Counted from the stretch's first letter, positions 43,261 through 52,984 are shown. The stretch: DNA of 64,000 bases from Candidatus Poribacteria bacterium (GCA_022821495.1 JAJEDN010000079.1:1-64000); one strand, 5' to 3'. The notes: a model not told the origin generated them from the letters alone. Translations and numbers: made by a program.

Positions 43261-44667
43261 ATGTTTCTAACGCTAATTCAGAAAGAGATGATGCATCATA
43301 TCCTGAGCGTTCGGTTTGTCGCGCTCCTTTTGATGTGTCTTCTGCTTATTCCGCTCACGCTTTCTATCAATTATCGAAGCTATCGCCAAGACTTAGTGGA
43401 TTACCAGGAAGCCGTTAAATTAGCGAACATTGAAGAGAAGACAATGAACCCGAAGATGCCGCTGGAACCGGAGGTTGAAGTTTCCAAACTTATCCTCAAA
43501 CCGACACCTTTGAGCGTCTTTGCCAAGGGATTAGAGGACTCACTGCCAAGTTATCTTGGTATGACACGCAATGGAATTACACCGGGGATACCATCGACAT
43601 TTTCAGCGCCGCTCTCCCAACTTTTAGGACATCTCGATTTTCTGTTTGTGGTTAGCACGGTTTTCAGTCTGCTCGCGTTGCTGTTTACGTTTGATGTTGT
43701 TGCTGGGGAGCGAGAAGTTGGCACGATTCGGATTACGCTATCAAACGCTGTGCCGCGCGATCTCTTTCTGTGGGGCAAGTTAATCGGTGGCTACCTTGTG
43801 TTCGTTGTTCCGTTTCTGGTGTCGTTTCTATTCGGGTTACTTCTCCTTGTCTGGCAAGGCTTTCCTCTGGGCGAACCGGACGTTTTTCCACGAGTCATCA
43901 GTCTGACAGCTATCTCGCTACTCTATATCGGGGTGTTTTTTGCAATAGGCACCGTGATTTCTACCTACCTGGACAATGCCAAAACAGCCCTTATCATCGC
44001 TTTCACCGTTTGGGTGTTCGCCGTGTTGATTACGCCCCGTCTCGGTTTCCTTGCGGCGAAGGTTATCGCCCCAGCACGAACCGCGCAGAGCGTCTATATG
44101 GAGAAAAAAGCCCTGAGAGACGATCTCAAAGCGGAACTCAAAAATCAAGAAATGAAAATGATTATGGAAATCCCACCGGACGATCAAGGACGTGTAATAA
44201 TATCAGGCAACAAACTTAATGAACTCATGAAACCCATTGAAGAGGAACATCGATTAAAATTCCAGGACCATGCTAACAGGCTCGATCGAGCTTACAAACG
44301 TGAAGTAAAACGACAAGAACAAGCTGGTGAGACGCTTACCCGAATCACACCGACAGCTTCCCTCATCTATCTCGCGACAAGCTTAACACAGACGGGACAG
44401 GCGCAAAGAAGCAATTACCTTCAAACGGGCGATCGCTATTATGATATGCTCGATACAGATTTGTTCAGCAAAATCGATGATTATGCCGCCAACAGAAGTT
44501 ATAATCTATCGACTGATATTGTTCAAATTACACAGCCGCCACCTTTGGAAACTGACACCTTAGTGGAGACATTCCGTCAATCGGCGGTGGATGTGCTACT
44601 GCTCTGTTTCTTTGCGGTAACGTTGACAATCGTAGCGTTTCTGAAATTCTTTAGATTGGATATTTGA
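43261..44667 (+). CDS. ABC-2 type permease, copy 2
   Basis: 468 residues, closely related along its length to the permease at 36126: LIQKEMMHHILSVRFVALL, VAGEREVGTIRITLSNAVPR, central TM bundle, and a final TM ending FLKFFRLDI. GAGG precedes ATG 43261. The periplasmic helical segment (about 280-350) is the most divergent part, possibly setting the partner. Followed by secreted protein A copy 2, an order reversed relative to copy 1. Confidence 0.9.
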   Translation: MFLTLIQKEMMHHILSVRFVALLLMCLLLIPLTLSINYRSYRQDLVDYQEAVKLANIEEKTMNPKMPLEPEVEVSKLILKPTPLSVFAKGLEDSLPSYLGMTRNGITPGIPSTFSAPLSQLLGHLDFLFVVSTVFSLLALLFTFDVVAGEREVGTIRITLSNAVPRDLFLWGKLIGGYLVFVVPFLVSFLFGLLLLVWQGFPLGEPDVFPRVISLTAISLLYIGVFFAIGTVISTYLDNAKTALIIAFTVWVFAVLITPRLGFLAAKVIAPARTAQSVYMEKKALRDDLKAELKNQEMKMIMEIPPDDQGRVIISGNKLNELMKPIEEEHRLKFQDHANRLDRAYKREVKRQEQAGETLTRITPTASLIYLATSLTQTGQAQRSNYLQTGDRYYDMLDTDLFSKIDDYAANRSYNLSTDIVQITQPPPLETDTLVETFRQSAVDVLLLCFFAVTLTIVAFLKFFRLDI

Positions 44668-44752
44668 TGAGCATATTAACCGGTTCTGAAATTATGCACC
44701 CTTTTCGTCTACGTATTGGATCATTAATTATAAAAGTAGATATTCAAACGTT

Positions 44753-44789
44753 TTTAACCCCCTAAATCCCCCTTATCAGGGGGACTTTG
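44753..44789. repeat. CCCCCTTATCAGGGGG hairpin repeat, single copy
   Basis: Same unit as in the MITE-like element at 33496-33647, including flanking TTTAACCCCCTAAATC and GGACTTT. Lies between the permease and secreted protein A copy 2. Confidence 0.75.
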
Positions 44790-44866
44790 AGTCCTATTAT
44801 AGAGACTCCATTTCAAGGGGAAATATGTTTAAACCCGTCAGCACTAACGAAGGAGAGATAACGAAA

Positions 44867-45631
44867 ATGAGAAGTAAAAACGTTTTTAAAATGCTCACAT
44901 TTTTGACAGTTGTGGGTATCGTCACTTTTTGGGGGAACCAAGTGAATTCACAAACTCATACCTTCATAGAATCAATAGAAGGCATGTCAACACCAGATAC
45001 CATTCCTGAAAAATATCCTGAAGCGTATGACGGACCGCAAACCGTGAAGGGATTGATGAACGCCTTTGATGCGGCGTACAACCAAAAGTTTTCAAAGGCG
45101 AAGGTAGTGGCACTTTGGGATGGTGTTGCTTATAGCAGTGAACTTGCAATTAGAGGTGAAATAGATGCGAGACATTCGCGCGTAGAGTGGCTCCAGATGC
45201 TTTTGCAGAGAGGTATCACTATAGAGGATTTCGACGCTTATAGGATCTATCTATCAAAACGACATACTTTGGCATTTTTGGAGGATAATCCGGATTTACG
45301 GAAAATCGGGTTTCGCGGTATGCCTGTAACGGATGATCCGGAAGCTTATAAAGTCGCTTATATTGATAAACTGGTCGCCAAACGGATTGAGGACCACAAG
45401 AAACAGATGGTGCGCGCAAAAAAACAGATTGAACGCGCCGAGGAACGGATTGTGCGCGCCAAGAAACACCCCAATCCGAAACAAGTTGAACACGCCAGAA
45501 AACAGATTGAGGACGCGACAAAACAACTCAGACGCGCCCAAGAGGCTTTAGAACGTTTCCAGAATCCGGCATCGTCACCTCAGAAACCAAAGTGGAATAG
45601 AATAAAGAAGTCCACCTATCCGGCTTTATAG
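44867..45631 (+). CDS. Secreted hypothetical protein A, copy 2
   Basis: 254 residues from ATG 44867 (AAGGAGAG upstream). Signal peptide ends near NQVNSQ. The core (QTVKGLMNAFDAAYNQKFSK, EIDARHSRVEWLQMLLQRGITI, KRHTLAFLEDNPDL) matches copy 1 at 35141. The C-terminal third is a run of short basic helical repeats (RAKKQIERAEERIVRAKK, HARKQIEDATKQLRRAQE), probably coiled coil, ending KKSTYPAL as in copy 1 (KKSHYPPL). Function unknown. Confidence 0.75.
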   Translation: MRSKNVFKMLTFLTVVGIVTFWGNQVNSQTHTFIESIEGMSTPDTIPEKYPEAYDGPQTVKGLMNAFDAAYNQKFSKAKVVALWDGVAYSSELAIRGEIDARHSRVEWLQMLLQRGITIEDFDAYRIYLSKRHTLAFLEDNPDLRKIGFRGMPVTDDPEAYKVAYIDKLVAKRIEDHKKQMVRAKKQIERAEERIVRAKKHPNPKQVEHARKQIEDATKQLRRAQEALERFQNPASSPQKPKWNRIKKSTYPAL

Positions 45632-45637
45632 GCATTT

Positions 45638-45838
45638 TTGGGCTACTCTGTTAATGCTTCCGCAAGATCGTGGAACCCAAAAACCGATATCCTCAAAATC
45701 ACGCAGCCCCCACCTCTGGAAACTCCAACCTTAGGTGAGACCTTTCGGCAATCGATGGCGGATATCCTGTTACTCTGCTGCTTTGCGGTCGTGTCAACAA
45801 CTGTGGCGTTCCTGAAATTCTCCCGTTCAGATATTTGA
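45638..45838 (+). pseudogene. C-terminal fragment of an ABC-2 permease
   Basis: 66 codons. From about 45674 the frame (DILKITQPPPLETPTLGETF, ADILLLCCFAV, AFLKFSRSDI) matches the last 55 residues of the permease at 43261 (VQITQPPPLETDTLVETF, FLKFFRLDI). No upstream part exists; the preceding sequence is secreted protein A copy 2. A remnant of a third tandem permease lost by recombination. Confidence 0.8.
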
Positions 45839-46167
45839 CCATTAGATATGTTGTCAATAGTTATACCTTTTGTGTAACTTTTTTCAACACATTGCTTTTT
45901 CTGAATTTCTCATGAAATCAGGAGTTAACCCACTAAAATGCCTCCGAAATCCGACAATATTAAAAATAGTGCAACCTTTTTGCCCTTAAAACGCGTCTTA
46001 TGACATAAGCATATATTGTCTGAAGTTTAAAAAAACGAGGTTGAAAGGATGTAACGCCTCTGAATTAGGACAGCAGAAAGGGGACAGAAGAAGTAGGGCT
46101 TGCTTGAATACAGCCCAATTTTTTGGTATTATATCCATAGAAGTAAATCAACCATAGGAGAAACCCG
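45839..46167. other. Intergenic region with the transport-operon promoter
   Basis: No gene seen. It separates the permease fragment from the ABC ATPase and holds the promoter at 46104-46132. Confidence 0.6.
46104..46132 (+). promoter_or_regulatory. Sigma70-type promoter of the ABC ATPase operon
   Basis: TTGAAT (46104-46109), a 17-base spacer and TATTAT (46127-46132). The transcript would start about 30 bases before ATG 46168, which is preceded by AGGAGAAA. Confidence 0.6.
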
Positions 46168-46902
46168 ATGTTAGAAACCCGTGAACTCACGAAAGTCTAC
46201 AATGAAAGCGTTTTAGCCGTCAACGAATTGAACATGAAAGTGGATGATGGTGAAATCTATGTCGTCCTCGGTGCGAACGGTGCCGGTAAAAGCACTACGA
46301 TTTCCATGCTGCTGAACTTCATCGAACCGACAAGTGGCACCGCGCTGATAGACGATATTGAGATTCCGAAGTTCCCACTGGAGGCGAAGAAGCATCTCGC
46401 TTACGTCTCAGAGAATGTTGAACTCTATCGGAATTTCACAGCACGACAAAATCTCTCCTTTTTTGCGAAACTCGGTGGACGCAAGAAAGTATCGAACGAG
46501 GAACTCGATGCGACCCTTGGACGTGTCGGTTTACCCGAGGAAGCCTTTACACGGCGCGTCAAGACATTCTCGAAAGGGATGCGTCAACGTTTAGGTATCG
46601 CGATTGCGATCATGAAGAACGCAAGAGCCGTGTTACTTGATGAGCCGACTTCAGGCTTGGACCCGAAGGGTGGTGCTGATTTTCTGAATCTGCTTCGCGA
46701 GTTAAAAGAAGAAGGGAAAGCCATCTTCATGTCCACGCACGATATCTTCCGTGCTAAGGAGATTGCCGATAGGATCGGCATTCTGGTGCAAGGTAACCTT
46801 GAGCGGGAATTGACGCGTGATGAGATTCAAGCAGAGGATCTTGAGGCGTTGTATCTGCATTATGTTGCTGGATACGAACCCGAGGAAGATGCCACCGAGT
46901 AA
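46168..46902 (+). CDS. ABC transporter ATP-binding protein
   Basis: 244-residue cytoplasmic ATPase: Walker A GANGAGKST, signature FSKGMRQRLGIA, Walker B AVLLDEPTSGLDP and switch His in FMSTHD. It belongs to the group that pairs with ABC-2 permeases (GldA/NatA/CcmA type). It is the only ABC ATPase in the window, while six intact ABC-2 permeases and a fragment surround it. It heads a + strand cluster with the NEW3-domain protein, a TolC-like protein and an ECF sigma factor. Confidence 0.95.
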   Translation: MLETRELTKVYNESVLAVNELNMKVDDGEIYVVLGANGAGKSTTISMLLNFIEPTSGTALIDDIEIPKFPLEAKKHLAYVSENVELYRNFTARQNLSFFAKLGGRKKVSNEELDATLGRVGLPEEAFTRRVKTFSKGMRQRLGIAIAIMKNARAVLLDEPTSGLDPKGGADFLNLLRELKEEGKAIFMSTHDIFRAKEIADRIGILVQGNLERELTRDEIQAEDLEALYLHYVAGYEPEEDATE

Positions 46903-46920
46903 AACAGGGAAAGGTGAAAC

Positions 46921-47045
46921 AACATGGAAGGATGGAGGAAGCGGCAAAAAAATGGAAGAATGAAGCAGAGAAGGGAAGATTGGAAGAATGGAAAGAAGGA
47001 CGGAAATAACAGACTCCCACCTTTCCACGCTTCTACCCTTCCATC
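46921..47045. repeat. GGAAG-rich inverted repeat overlapping the proposed 5' region of the next gene
   Basis: Purine-rich GGAAGGATGGAGGAAG... stretches followed by CCACCTTTCCACGCTTCTACCCTTCCATCC. An open frame runs through it but spells only Lys/Arg/Trp/Glu-rich sequence, so it is probably untranslated repeat. Confidence 0.6.
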
Positions 47046-47070
47046 CGAGGACTTCCAGTTTTTGACGCGC

Positions 47071-49389
47071 ATGCTGATTTTCATTATCGCAATGGGGATG
47101 CTGCTGCCAAGTGCGCTGTTTGAGGGCAGATTGGCGGCAGAGACGGAAGAATCCACACCGCCTAATGGAAACAGCACGAAAACCAGAGATGAGCAAGACC
47201 GGCATATCAAGATAGAAATCGAGCGGCAGAAGATGAAATCAGCAGAAAGGCTGATGACAATAAAGAAAATTGAGCTCGAAAAACTCCAAGCGATGATGAA
47301 GGAGGAAAACAACATCGTCACCGTCGCTGAAGTGAATACCGCAAAGGAAGGCTACGAAACGGCGGTCTCTGAATATGAACAAGCAAAACTGGAGCTGCAA
47401 CGCGTAGAGCTTGAATCGCTACAAGATGAATGGCACATCAGCGTTGAAGAGACCAGTTTATATGAATCTCGCGATGGCAGAGAGATGTTCTCGATTACCC
47501 TGCGCAACAACTCATCGCCTGTCAAACTCGTCGAAAGTTCCGAAGTCGTCGGACAAGATATTATCATCAGTGCACAGATTGATGATATCTTCGTCACAAT
47601 TAGAGAGCAAGAGAGTTATGGCTCCAGTGGTGCGATTATCACCGAACCTTATGAACAACGCATTGAGACGCTCAAAGAAGATGAATCTGTCACTCTGAAG
47701 TTTGAGCTGATAAAAGAGAATATACGAGATGTCGTCGTGGAGTTAAAATACTCCGGGCGCGAGGAAAATAAGAACATCCACCTGAGTCAGGAAGATCCGT
47801 ATATCTCTGTGGTGTCGGCGCGGCGTTATAAAGAAGGCGACCGTCGACGGCTGGAAGTTGTTCTCAGATACGGGGCGTTAAATGACGAAACAGCGGATGA
47901 TGAAACAGAGGTAATAGATACAACCACAGCAGCCGATGATGAAACAGAGGTAGTAGATACGACCACAGCACAAGAAATTAACAACATCTATGTCTCTATC
48001 AAAGACGATACGGCTGCTATCATCGGTTTTCCTTATGAACATCGTATTCCGACGCTGAAAGATGGAGAGGAAAAAACGCTTGATTTTGAACTGCGACGGA
48101 ATGTGGACAGCGTCACCGTGAGTCTGACATACCTTGAGGAGGAAAATCCGTATAAAATCCACCTTGAGGAGGACACACGCCATATCTCTATTCTGAGTGC
48201 GAAGAAGTTTCGGGTTGCCAGCAACACAGGCGGACAGATGATGGTAACGCTTCAGTTAAAGAACACATCTACAACTGAAGCGATGTCGATCAATGCGACC
48301 CCTGAAGAGATCGCTGCCGCAAATGAGATTCGCTCGATTTATGTCTCCTTACTCGATACGGTTGATGGCACGAACATCGTCAAACCTTATGAGGCGAAGA
48401 TTCCGGTTCTCGGTTACAATGAAACTGTGGAATTAACGTTCCAACTCCAGAAAGATGTCGAGAGCCTGCAGGTCTCGCTGAACTATCCCGAGCTTGAAAT
48501 GCCAGAGACGCGGTTGATCTATCTCCAAAAAGAGTCCGCGCTGGATGTGGTAAACGTCAGTTCACTCCGTTTTTCGCAAGAAGGGAATCTCGGGAGCAGC
48601 GTCACCTACGATCTAACGCTGGATCGGTTGGCAGAAACGGAAAATACATTCCAGTTGCGCGTTATTAACCTACTCAACCGTCTCTCTTTTGAGTTTCAAG
48701 ACCCAGAAACGCAGTCTCGACAGTCTCAGGTGAAATTTACGCAGGAACAGTCAAAGCGGAATCTGTCCCTGATCGTCTATTTGCCCGAAGAATTGGATGC
48801 CTCCTACCTTGATAGCACCCTTGAGTTTTATGTCGCAGTCCTTGATGAGGCAGAAGCCAACGAACTGGGGGGTGTCAACAATCGGTTGGACGATCTACCT
48901 GCTGAACAGATTGCGAGTATACAAGGCGGTGTAGAGCGGTTTGAACTCATTCCAAAGGGTGTGCCGGAGATCGAAGTGTTCGTGCAGAATGCCTTCCAGA
49001 CGATCAAAATAGGCGAAGAGGTTAATATGACAGCGACGCTAAAGAACATCGGGACCCGCGATCTCGTTGACATTCGTATGATCGTTGACGTTAACACCGA
49101 TTGGAAATACACCGTTGTCCCGGAAGTTATCAGTTCACTCATTCGGAATGAGGAAAAAGAGATACAGCTGACGCTGAGTCCACCTTCAGACATCGGGGTC
49201 GGCGAATATCAGGCGAAGTTGAATGCCGAAGTCACCGTTGATAACCGTAAGTTTGAGGCACGCGACCGCTCGATCACGGTGCAAGTTGAATCAAAGACGC
49301 AGATGTCGGTGACAACACTGCTGTTTGGCGCTCTGATCCTCCTGATGATTGCGATTGTCATCGTTACAATCCGTATTAGCCGACGTTGA
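47071..49389 (+). CDS. Membrane-anchored NEW3-domain protein (COG1470-like)
   Basis: 772 residues from ATG 47071. The frame is open back to 46924, but that stretch is a repeat element. Signal segment MLIFIIAMGMLLPSALF; coiled coil (about 50-120); two or three repeated beta domains, each containing a (D/I)(L)S(V/I)(V/L)SA(R/K)(R/K) segment; a short direct repeat ADDETEV(I/V)DTTTA (about 47890-47970). A NEW3-like domain (PEIEVFVQNAFQTIKIGEEV) and a final TM (LLFGALILLMIAIVIVTI) with a basic tail complete it. Probably a periplasmic partner of the ABC system. Confidence 0.8.
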   Translation: MLIFIIAMGMLLPSALFEGRLAAETEESTPPNGNSTKTRDEQDRHIKIEIERQKMKSAERLMTIKKIELEKLQAMMKEENNIVTVAEVNTAKEGYETAVSEYEQAKLELQRVELESLQDEWHISVEETSLYESRDGREMFSITLRNNSSPVKLVESSEVVGQDIIISAQIDDIFVTIREQESYGSSGAIITEPYEQRIETLKEDESVTLKFELIKENIRDVVVELKYSGREENKNIHLSQEDPYISVVSARRYKEGDRRRLEVVLRYGALNDETADDETEVIDTTTAADDETEVVDTTTAQEINNIYVSIKDDTAAIIGFPYEHRIPTLKDGEEKTLDFELRRNVDSVTVSLTYLEEENPYKIHLEEDTRHISILSAKKFRVASNTGGQMMVTLQLKNTSTTEAMSINATPEEIAAANEIRSIYVSLLDTVDGTNIVKPYEAKIPVLGYNETVELTFQLQKDVESLQVSLNYPELEMPETRLIYLQKESALDVVNVSSLRFSQEGNLGSSVTYDLTLDRLAETENTFQLRVINLLNRLSFEFQDPETQSRQSQVKFTQEQSKRNLSLIVYLPEELDASYLDSTLEFYVAVLDEAEANELGGVNNRLDDLPAEQIASIQGGVERFELIPKGVPEIEVFVQNAFQTIKIGEEVNMTATLKNIGTRDLVDIRMIVDVNTDWKYTVVPEVISSLIRNEEKEIQLTLSPPSDIGVGEYQAKLNAEVTVDNRKFEARDRSITVQVESKTQMSVTTLLFGALILLMIAIVIVTIRISRR

Positions 49390-49408
49390 GGAATAGCCGT
49401 CAGTACGG

Positions 49409-49435
49409 AAAGGAAAACCCGTCGGGTTTTCCTTT
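49409..49435 (+). terminator. Hairpin terminator or attenuator before the TolC-like gene
   Basis: Perfect 12-bp stem AAAGGAAAACCC / GGGTTTTCCTTT with loop GTC, followed by CAATT. The short T tract makes it a possible intrinsic terminator or processing site, reducing expression of the downstream gene relative to the ATPase and NEW3 genes. Confidence 0.6.
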
Positions 49436-49456
49436 CAATTGAAATGGAGATTGAAG

Positions 49457-50830
49457 ATGAACAAAAGGTTGACGGCACTTGCGGTCTGTCTACTTCTGAG
49501 TATTGTGGGTGCCGTCTCAGCACAGCGACTGATCTCGCTTCAACCCGCACGCGCAATAGAACTCGCCTTACAGAACAACGAGACAGTCAAAAAAGCCGAG
49601 AAAGTATTAGAACGTGCGAAGGCAAACCTCCGTGTATCCAAAGCCGTGTATCTACCACAAGTGGGACTCACCAGCGAATATCAACGTCAAAAAGATGGCG
49701 ATATTGATGAGAGAGACTATCTCACCCGCGCACAAATGAGCGTCCTCTTTGCCCAATTCGGCGAAATCCCTGCCGGACTCGACGCAGCACAAGAAGAGGT
49801 CCGCAAAACAGAGATCGAATACGAACGGGTAAAAAAAGAGAGTGTTCACGCTGTTCGGAATATCTGGCACAATATCATCTTGACCCAAGAAGAAATTGAA
49901 CAACGCCGCGCGATTGAGATAAAGTTGAAGGAAAAACTCAAAGGCACACAACTCAAGCAAGAAGAAAAACGGATCGGTTTCCTGAGTCGCCTCAATACGG
50001 AACTTGAACTCTCAGAACAGCAGCTCGCACTCAACGAACTCCAACGACGGCTTGATGTGGATACCGCCGAACTCATTAGACTCACCGGACTTGATCCACT
50101 CGCACAGGTCGCGCTCTCAGACGCTCTCCCTGATGACGATGTGACGCTGGAGGCCGCCGTTGAACTCGCACTTGGAAACAGCCTTGATTTACGCGATCTA
50201 CGCGGTGATATGATACGGCAAGAACGCCTCGCTGGGGAGACAATTTGGAACCGATTTCCCGAACTCTCTGCTGAGGCACGCTACAAGGATCTCCATGTGC
50301 TGCTGGAGCAACACCAGCAGAACCGGACCTGGGACGCAAAGGCACTCTACGATCCAATCATATTTGATCGTGAACGAGATGCATCAAGCATGTTTGAGAC
50401 GAACCCCCGCACTCAGGACGGATGGGAGGTCCGCTTCAACCTCAATATCCCGCTGTATGATGGAAAAAAGACGACGAACCTTCGCGCTGCAGAACTCGCA
50501 GAACTGGAACGACTCCAATTTGCGTACGGTGAAAAAACGAAATTGATCCGCGTCGCCGTGAGACGCGACTATCGCGCTGTGGCGAATGCGAAAGAACGGA
50601 TGGAGATTGAGGCGCAGCGATTGGATATCCGTGAACGCTATCTACGGACAATAGAGCGGGTACTCGACGAAGTTACGTTTGATATTCCAGGTTATCAAGG
50701 ATTGACTTTTAACGACGCGTTTCAAGCACAAGCACAATTCACAGAGACGCAACGTGTCTTTTATCAGGCGCGCCGAGACTACGCACGAGCAAAAGAACAA
50801 CTCCGAGAAACAATGCAATGGATCGAATAA
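49457..50830 (+). CDS. TolC-family outer-membrane efflux protein
   Basis: 457 residues. Signal peptide ends at VSAQR. Two long helical repeats typical of TolC follow (ELALQNNETVKKAEKVLERA ... YERVKKESVHAVRNIWHNII; second half AVELALGNSLDLRDLRGDMI ... YGEKTKLIRVAVRRDYRAVA). ATG 49457 follows TGGAGA. It would form a trimeric outer-membrane channel for the ATPase/NEW3 system upstream; a membrane-fusion protein of the usual HlyD type is not visible. Confidence 0.88.
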   Translation: MNKRLTALAVCLLLSIVGAVSAQRLISLQPARAIELALQNNETVKKAEKVLERAKANLRVSKAVYLPQVGLTSEYQRQKDGDIDERDYLTRAQMSVLFAQFGEIPAGLDAAQEEVRKTEIEYERVKKESVHAVRNIWHNIILTQEEIEQRRAIEIKLKEKLKGTQLKQEEKRIGFLSRLNTELELSEQQLALNELQRRLDVDTAELIRLTGLDPLAQVALSDALPDDDVTLEAAVELALGNSLDLRDLRGDMIRQERLAGETIWNRFPELSAEARYKDLHVLLEQHQQNRTWDAKALYDPIIFDRERDASSMFETNPRTQDGWEVRFNLNIPLYDGKKTTNLRAAELAELERLQFAYGEKTKLIRVAVRRDYRAVANAKERMEIEAQRLDIRERYLRTIERVLDEVTFDIPGYQGLTFNDAFQAQAQFTETQRVFYQARRDYARAKEQLRETMQWIE

Positions 50831-50862
50831 CATACCACTAAAGAGACTCGCACGGAGGAAAC

Positions 50863-51474
50863 ATGAGAGATACTTCAACAATACACCCTGAACTCAACCA
50901 TTTTGATGAGCAGGAACTTGTCACGCGCGCTCAGAATGGCGATACAGAGGCGTTCAACCCACTTTTGCGTAAATATCAGCAGAAGATTTTTCGCCTGATT
51001 TACCGTCAGGTTCATGACCATGAAACAGCGAAAGACCTCTGTCAAGAGGTCTTCCTCAAAGCATGGCAAGCGTTGCCAAAATTCAACGGACAATCTGTGT
51101 TCTATACTTGGCTCTACAAAATTGCTGTCAATTGCAGTATTGACTTCCTCCGCAAACAAAACAAGCAGATTATTTTCGCCTGTGAAGCATTACCCCAAAA
51201 TGCAGACGATGTCCTGCCGATGATCCAGATGCAGCCATCGCCGTGTCAAATCCTTGAGAAGGAGGAACTTGGGCACACTATCCGTAGAGCAGTGCATCAA
51301 TTGCCACTTAGCCAACGTCGCATGTTTCGTTTGCGGTACTTTCATGAACTCCCGATAAAGCAAATTGCCTTACGCATGAACAAGTCGGAGAGCACTGTTA
51401 AAACGACCTTGCACCATGCCCGCCAAAAACTCCAAAATATATTGCGTCCTTACCTTCAAAACGAACCGCTATGA
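50863..51474 (+). CDS. ECF-type RNA polymerase sigma factor
   Basis: 203 residues. Region 2: RKYQQKIFRLIYRQVHDHET / AKDLCQEVFLKAWQALPKF. Region 4: LPLSQRRMFRLRYFHELPIK with the helix-turn-helix IALRMNKSESTVKTTLHHAR. GGAGG precedes the ATG. It follows the TolC-like gene by 32 bases and ends convergent to the - strand permeases. No anti-sigma gene is adjacent. It may control the transport cluster; its targets cannot be read here. Confidence 0.92.
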   Translation: MRDTSTIHPELNHFDEQELVTRAQNGDTEAFNPLLRKYQQKIFRLIYRQVHDHETAKDLCQEVFLKAWQALPKFNGQSVFYTWLYKIAVNCSIDFLRKQNKQIIFACEALPQNADDVLPMIQMQPSPCQILEKEELGHTIRRAVHQLPLSQRRMFRLRYFHELPIKQIALRMNKSESTVKTTLHHARQKLQNILRPYLQNEPL

Positions 51475-51491
51475 GGCGGACACCTCGGAGC

Positions 51492-52970
51492 CTATTTCAC
51501 TTCACTCACAATAAAAGAGACTTGCGCGATAATAAAGAATAGTAGATTAAACAGCACCAACAACCCGACTTGGGTTAAAACGCTACGGTAAGAGATCTGC
51601 TCCTCAAAGACAGGCACAGCGTCCGGATTCACGGGCTTCTGAGATAATCCTTCTCTTACAGGATAGATATGTAAGCTTTCAGGATCGCTCTGATCTTCCG
51701 TTTTGATGAAGTCTATGAACGTCTGGCGATACCGGCGTGCCTGTTTGACAAAATTCATATAACTGACAATACCTGTGTTCGCAAGCCCTTCCATCGCGTA
51801 TTGAAAAGTCGCTATTGGTGAGATTTGGGTGATGTCGCGGGCGAGCTGTACCTGCTGAAACTGACTGTCGATCTGTCCATCAGCAAATCGGGTTTTCGTC
51901 TCTATCTCTCTGGTGAAGTAGGTTGCCCAGAGACGCGTCGCTTCAGGATTCTCAACAGACGCTGCCTTGCTTAACTTAGATGCCGTTTCTCCTAACCCGT
52001 TATACGGACTGGCTCCACCGTGTGGACGAAATTCATCTCTCAACTGCCCCAACTGCGCTTCCTTCTGCATTGAGACTTCGTCAACTGACAAGATCGGATT
52101 AAGATTGCCGACAAAAGTACCCAACAGGCTTGGAAATACAAACGTCAAGCAAACCCAGGTTAATAACAACCACACTAAACTTGTAATAGGATTCGAGACG
52201 CGACTGGAGAAAAACAGCCCCAGAAAGATAAAAATAGAGAGATGTAGCGCGAACACTGCCACCATCCCTAAAATCCTCAGCGAATCTTCTGACGCAAACG
52301 GAATATTTCCGGAGAGAAGAATAAACAATAGATTCATCAGGATGCCAATCAAAAGCGGCACCATGAGTGTAAAAAACGCGCCGAGGTATTTTCCTAATAA
52401 TACCTGTCCGCGCGAGATAGTGTTGGACATTATGAGACTTAGTGTGCCGCGCGACCGTTCTCCAGCAATAGCATCAAAGGTGAACAAGATCGCGAAAAAA
52501 CTCATCAGCATACCGATGAAAACCCAATCGATTTTAATCCGCTGCATCGTGCCACGCGCCTTGCTCTGCAAAGGATACTCTAATGTCCACGGTGGTGTCC
52601 ATTCGTAATCTTCCGTCTCATATTGACCGGTTCGACTCCATGAACCGCCACTCACCATTGTAACAGAACGTGGTATCTGAGCATTTGCTCCATCGGCACA
52701 GAAAATCAGTCGACTTGGAGATTTTGAAATCTCTCCGGGTCCTACGAGTGCTAACTCCGCCAAACTTTTATTGGCGGCATCTTCGATATGTTTTGTCTTC
52801 TGTGTCTCCTGTCGGTTATGGGTATTGACTTGCGCCATGTAGCCGTCGCCACCGAGACTGTACATCAGCGCGTTTACCAGAAATAGAACAGGCAGCAGAA
52901 TTATCATCAAGGCGAACCGCAGCGTCGTGAGATTGTGATGAATCTCTTTCTTCGCAATCTGTCCAATCAT
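51492..52970 (-). CDS. ABC-2 type permease, pair 1 member B
   Basis: 492 residues: first TM after MIGQIAKKEIHHNLTTLRFA, large periplasmic domain, cytoplasmic motif AGERSRGTLSLIMSNTISR, TM bundle, helical periplasmic region, last TM ending IVSEVK. AAGGAGAAA upstream. It starts 14 bases after member A (52985) ends, so they are co-translated and probably heterodimerise. Related in layout and motifs to the permease at 57344-58870. Confidence 0.88.
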   Translation of the reverse strand: MIGQIAKKEIHHNLTTLRFALMIILLPVLFLVNALMYSLGGDGYMAQVNTHNRQETQKTKHIEDAANKSLAELALVGPGEISKSPSRLIFCADGANAQIPRSVTMVSGGSWSRTGQYETEDYEWTPPWTLEYPLQSKARGTMQRIKIDWVFIGMLMSFFAILFTFDAIAGERSRGTLSLIMSNTISRGQVLLGKYLGAFFTLMVPLLIGILMNLLFILLSGNIPFASEDSLRILGMVAVFALHLSIFIFLGLFFSSRVSNPITSLVWLLLTWVCLTFVFPSLLGTFVGNLNPILSVDEVSMQKEAQLGQLRDEFRPHGGASPYNGLGETASKLSKAASVENPEATRLWATYFTREIETKTRFADGQIDSQFQQVQLARDITQISPIATFQYAMEGLANTGIVSYMNFVKQARRYRQTFIDFIKTEDQSDPESLHIYPVREGLSQKPVNPDAVPVFEEQISYRSVLTQVGLLVLFNLLFFIIAQVSFIVSEVK

Positions 52971-52984
52971 CTGTTTCTCCTTTT

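Noticed and set aside
46924..47070. Extended N-terminus of the NEW3-domain protein
   Set aside because: Encodes Lys/Trp/Arg-rich repeat sequence ahead of a normal signal peptide; the start at 47071 is more plausible.
46860..47321. 153-codon reverse frame over the GGAAG repeat
   Set aside because: Ser/Phe/Ile-rich antisense of repeat and of the NEW3-domain gene start; an artefact of purine-rich sequence.
51967..52608. 213-codon + strand frame
   Set aside because: Lies wholly antisense to an ABC-2 permease; Ser/Asn/Lys-rich translation without a fold.
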